From NCBI GenBank assembly GCA_964030475.1, contig CAXIPT010000008.1, positions 2,542,141-2,606,140 of the forward strand: a stretch of 64,000 nt of DNA, in the 5' to 3' direction. Numbering within the stretch: position 1 is the first letter of the stretch; every line of letters starts with the position of its first letter. Shown here piece after piece: positions 60,740 to 64,000 of the stretch. A model generated the notes under the pieces. The model saw nothing but the letters and a program-made list of their open reading frames with translations. It had not been told where the DNA came from and did no database searches. Source of the DNA: Tethya wilhelma (Eukaryota > Porifera > Demospongiae > Tethyida > Tethyidae). Made by a program: the position numbers and the translations under genes.

Positions 60740-61745
60740 ACATACCAAGTGGGTCAATCAGCACTCTGGTCAGAGATTTTTTTGTGAGTAAACAGTTTAT
60801 CTTCATAGCATATGGATTAATTGATCAGATCTCGTCAGTTTTTTTTTGTTTTGTTTTTTTCGGCCACTCTGTGAGCAAATTAATTCTGTTCAAATAGCAA
60901 AGGTCTGTCCTCATTGTAAACTGGTCAATCAGCAACTGATCAGAGTTGTACATGTTCTGTGAGCAAACACTGTGTTCAGTCAGAGAACAGCCTCGTCTTC
61001 ATATAGCAAACAGGTTCATTGATCAGCAGTGGACCAGAGTTGTTGCGTAAGCAAACAGCGTATTCTGTTAGCAAACAGCCCGACTTGTATTCATAGCAAA
61101 TGAATCAATCAGCTAGCATCCGGCCAGAGTTGTTCTGTGAGCAAACAGCATGTTCTGATAGCGAACAGCCTGTCCTCACAGTCGATCAGCATCCGGACAG
61201 AGTTGTTCTATGGGCAAACACTATGTTCTGTCAGCAAACAGTCACGTCTTCATAGCAAACGGGTCGATCAGTATCCCAACAGAGTTGTTCTGTGAGCAAA
61301 CAGCATGCTTTGTCAGTGAACAGCCTGTCCTCACAGCAAATGGGCCGATCAACATCCGGACAGAGTTGTTCTGTGAGCAAACAGCGCGTTCTGTTAGCGA
61401 ACAGCCTGTCCTCACAGCAAACGGGTGGATTAGCATCCGAACAGAGTTGTTCTGTGAGCAAACAGTATGCTTTGTCAGCGAACAGCCTGTCCTCACAGCA
61501 AACGGGTCGATCAGAATCTGGACAGAGTTGTTTTGTGAGCAAACACTGTGTTCTGTCAGCAAACAGTCTCGTCTTCATAGCAAACGGGTCGATCAGTATC
61601 CGGTCAGAGTTGTTCTGTGAGCAAACACCGTGTCCTGTCAGCGAACAGGCTCATTTTCATAGTGTACGGTTGCTCAGCATGCAGTCAGAGTTTTTCTCTC
61701 AGAGAACAGCTTGTTTTCTTGTAAAATGAGGCCTTGAACGGTCAG
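60740..61745 (+). repeat. ~80-bp tandem array, copy 4 (right arm)
   Basis: The longest regular part is 61130-61640, with successive gagttgttctgtgagc-type starts near 61132, 61200, 61281, 61361, 61441, 61521 and 61601. Open frames across it are a by-product of the repeat composition. Confidence 0.88.
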
Positions 61746-62021
61746 CAAACAAATCGTTCGCTTAGAAAACGGACTACCGTATATGGCTGATCTAAATAAC
61801 GGAATATCTAATTAAACGAATTGAATTGGCGTGCAACTTTGGTTCAATCACAAAATCGATTTTAGAATTTGACACTACCAGGCCACCGCAAACAACCATT
61901 CCTATCTTGTTTGCTCACTTTTTTACGATTTGGCCATTCCTTTGTTTGCATTACATTTCTAATGTTTTTTGTACTTGTAAGATACAGGATTGGCTAAATT
62001 GTAAAAAGAACGCAAACAAGA

Positions 62022-62128
62022 TGTTAGAGTGTGTATATAAGGAATTCTTCCTGTGGGCAAATTGTGAAACTAAATAAGGAGATTATTAAATGCAGCCCAT
62101 ACAGGAAGAATTCCTTACACACTCTAAC
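62022..62128. repeat. 107-bp foldback with 34-bp arms
   Basis: Arms gagtgtgtatataaggaatt..cctgtgggc and gcccatacagg..aattccttacacactc pair almost fully. It sits directly against the 5' end of the second SINE copy. Confidence 0.7.
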
Positions 62129-62412
62129 TGGCTTGTTCACCATTGACTCGGACTCCCAACCCATGGGTAGGCGGTTCGAGTCCCTCCAGTGCCACAGGTA
62201 TTTGTTTCCCATTTTCTCTTTCGAGCTCTGCCTAGGAGTTAACTCAGCTCTACCCCAAAAAATGAGAAGGTGAATTTCACCGCATCCTTTGGAGGGGATG
62301 TAAAGCCGTCGGTCCCGGGGGACCTGCGTTCATTAGCCCTAGGCTATTTGCAGGCCCTCGTTAGCCACAGTTGTGGTAAACCCGAAGGGGCACTTAAAAA
62401 AAAAACAAAAAA
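62129..62412 (+). mobile_element. tRNA-derived SINE, copy 2, with poly(A)-like tail
   Basis: Matches 51087-51360 closely (B-box ggttcgagtcc at about 62175, aagccgtcggtccc, gtggtaaacccgaaggggca). It lacks the first bases of the head and ends in a run of A with single C. The A-tail supports retroposition. Confidence 0.78.
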
Positions 62413-62620
62413 AAACCAGCCTTTCCATCTTGTTTGTGTTCTTTTAATGATTTAGCCATTCCTGTTACATTTCCAATGTTTTTTTTTTTACTTGTACTAA
62501 AATATTATGATAGTTTCAATTTCCCCTAGTATTGTAGTGAGGAATACCAAAAGTAACATGTAATTCCAGTGTACAAGTAACATGGTGATAGCTTTCACTT
62601 GACAGGGCCATACACAAGTT

Positions 62621-63250
62621 TTAACCCTTTAGGGCCGATTGCAGATTTTTCCGCATGCGCGTATTAAATGTTCGCGATTATTTGCAACTTATCGCATATT
62701 TCTTATTTTAGCCATGGCGTTTGAGCTGTGAGCTCTAGACTTGCTATGCAATTAGGTAAGGTAGTGCACTAGTAAAATACCAAGTTTGTTCCAGATCTAA
62801 TTAGTGGGTGTGGCGATATACATGTTAGAAGTCAAAGGGCGCGTTTGCGTCACGATCGAGACCACAGGTTTTAAACTCACGTTTTTTTCCTAGTGCTTTG
62901 CAGGAGAAGCTTGATGCTAGTCATGGAGGTGCAGGGAGCCTTAGGCTATACCTGCAGCTAACCGCTTCTGTAGTCCTGCTTTGCTAGCTAGAAAAAAAGC
63001 CAAAAGTTTGCTAGTAATTTGGCGAACTTTGACTGCTTCCGTTTTTGCAAGCGTTTGAAGTAAACAAATACTAACTTAGAACAGAACTGATACAGCTATG
63101 GCTTAGTCCAACCATAGCTAAGAAAAACTAGTGAAGAAAGAGAGTAGCTATGGCTATAGCAAGAACTAAAATATACAAAAGACAAAGCTAATTTAATATT
63201 CATAAAGTCTAATTAAGTATGCATAAATAATCCTGGCCCTAAAGGGTTAA
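62621..63250. mobile_element. 630-bp piggyBac-like non-autonomous element
   Basis: The ends are ttaaccctttagggcc (62621-62636) and ggccctaaagggttaa (63235-63250), exact inverted repeats. TTAA outside CCCTTT is the classic piggyBac target duplication and end. The interior has no transposase-length frame. Confidence 0.78.
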
Positions 63251-63588
63251 GATTTGGGGGTGCTTTAGTTGGATGCGTAAACATGAGTGCTAGGCATCTA
63301 GCAAGCAGTAGAGCTTGGGGGGTCCAGGGGCATGCTCTCTAAGGAAATTTTGAGATTTTAGTGTGTGGCGATTTGACACATTCTGAAGCAGGGTGAAAAG
63401 ACAAGGCCTATAATCCCACCAACTGTTGATTTTTTGATCAGTACATATTAGGTACCCTCAGATGGAGAGTCAGGGAAATGATTTGTACAGTTGATTGATT
63501 GCTAAAGGAAGAGCTAAGTATAGGTAACATCATAGTGTCTTGGGCCAGTGATTGTATATTTAACTATAATAATGAGGTTATGCCTTAC

Positions 63589-63684
63589 CTTCTTTTATAG
63601 ACTGAATTGAATCAGTGATGTCCCCTCTTCCAGTCAAATATGCTGCATGTTGTATGCAGACATCTACTATAATTGTGTAACGGA
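63589..63684 (-). CDS. orphan exon of an unidentified gene
   Basis: Good splice signals bound it: acceptor cccctttttccag and donor gaag|gtaagg on the minus strand. The open frame reads (x)RYTIIVDVCIQHAAYLTGRG then DITDSIQSIKE. It may be a further upstream exon of the receptor kinase or belong to a gene beyond the right edge. Its end phase (1) does not match the phase-0 start of the exon at 50982, so a direct join is excluded. Confidence 0.4.
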
Positions 63685-64000
63685 CTGGAAAAAGGGGTCA
63701 TTCGGGATCGCATATATTATTTATTAATCAGAGGTTAAAGTTCAACTATATTCGCACACATTTTCTATTTAAGTGAAAGAAAATTTTCATGTAAATTTGA
63801 AAGCTCAGTAAACCTAGAGAAGTGATGTAAAAGCTTGACAAAGGATACCTGTACTAGTTTAGAGCTTGGAAATAAGTTGTTTTGTGTCAAGAAGAGTTTT
63901 CTCCACCAAGAACAATGGCCATGAAACACACCAGGTGATAAGAGTTTAAACTCTGAGACTTTGACATCTAATTACTGCTTAGTGTGTTGTAAGTTTTTGT

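Larger units (their letters stand above)
54190..61891. mobile_element. ~7.7 kb foldback-like element with array-bearing inverted arms
   Basis: The left end tgcggtggcccggtagtg (about 54189) mirrors the right end cactaccaggccaccgca (about 61891). Arms run 54190-56640 and 59313-61891 and match over nearly their whole length in inverted orientation, including the ~80-bp array, the cgaacattcaagcttaa-type middle and the inner end catggtctgtttcatgtgga. The centre (56640-59312) contains a copy of the 46199-48060 segment. Long terminal repeats made partly of tandem units resemble Foldback elements. No transposase-like frame was found, so it is probably non-autonomous. No target duplication is evident. 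Confidence 0.72.

Overview
The window looks like nuclear DNA of a sponge (demosponge, Amphimedon-like). It is A+T-rich and gene-dense, with short GT-AG introns and animal genes that keep metazoan domain architectures (HERC2, GRAF-type BAR-PH-RhoGAP-SH3, NF-YC, iduronate-2-sulfatase, a receptor tyrosine kinase). It also carries two intronless members of a multi-pass membrane family, one with a Pmp-like beta-helix ectodomain. The species is an inference. Exon limits were read by hand from splice consensus plus protein similarity, so single junctions may be off by a few bases.

Layout. 1-13426 (-): the 5' part of a HERC2 orthologue, about 22 coding exons, still open at the left window edge. One 4.2 kb HERC2 intron (4011-8194) hosts an intronless membrane-protein gene on the same strand (4361-6043). 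13427-14373 is a shared divergent promoter region. 14374-22387 (+): a GRAF/ARHGAP26-like RhoGAP, about 21 exons. 22961-27730 (+): a 1,589-codon single-exon reading frame for a secreted/beta-helix/multi-TM protein, broken only by two in-frame stops (TGA-CTAG and TAG); its C-terminal membrane part is homologous to the gene nested in HERC2. 28753-32690 (-): an N-terminal-motor kinesin, divergent from 32933-35967 (+): NF-YC. 36782-38413 (-): intronless iduronate-2-sulfatase, convergent with NF-YC. 39457-50982 (-): a receptor tyrosine kinase with FN3-like exons, a ROS1-like beta-propeller, one TM helix and a complete kinase domain.

The right quarter is repeat-dominated. An intron of the kinase gene (44988-48394) holds an 11-base assembly gap, a 503-bp MITE and about 2 kb of sequence that recurs at 56.9-59.3 kb. 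From about 54190 to 61891 there is a 7.7 kb foldback-like structure: inverted arms of about 2.5 kb that contain ~80-bp tandem arrays, around a 2.7 kb centre. Smaller elements include a hAT-like MITE with 8-bp target duplication, a 630-bp TTAA/CCCTTT (piggyBac-like) MITE, two copies of a tRNA-derived SINE, and several palindromic fragments.

The genes do not form a pathway. HERC2 is a ubiquitin ligase, GRAF a membrane-bending Rho regulator, NF-YC a CCAAT-box factor, IDS a lysosomal enzyme and the RTK a surface receptor. Two divergent gene pairs (HERC2/GRAF and kinesin/NF-YC) share short promoters with CACGTG E-boxes. The best candidates for something undescribed are the beta-helix/multi-TM family with its stop-codon puzzle and same-strand nested paralogue, and the foldback element built on an 80-bp array.
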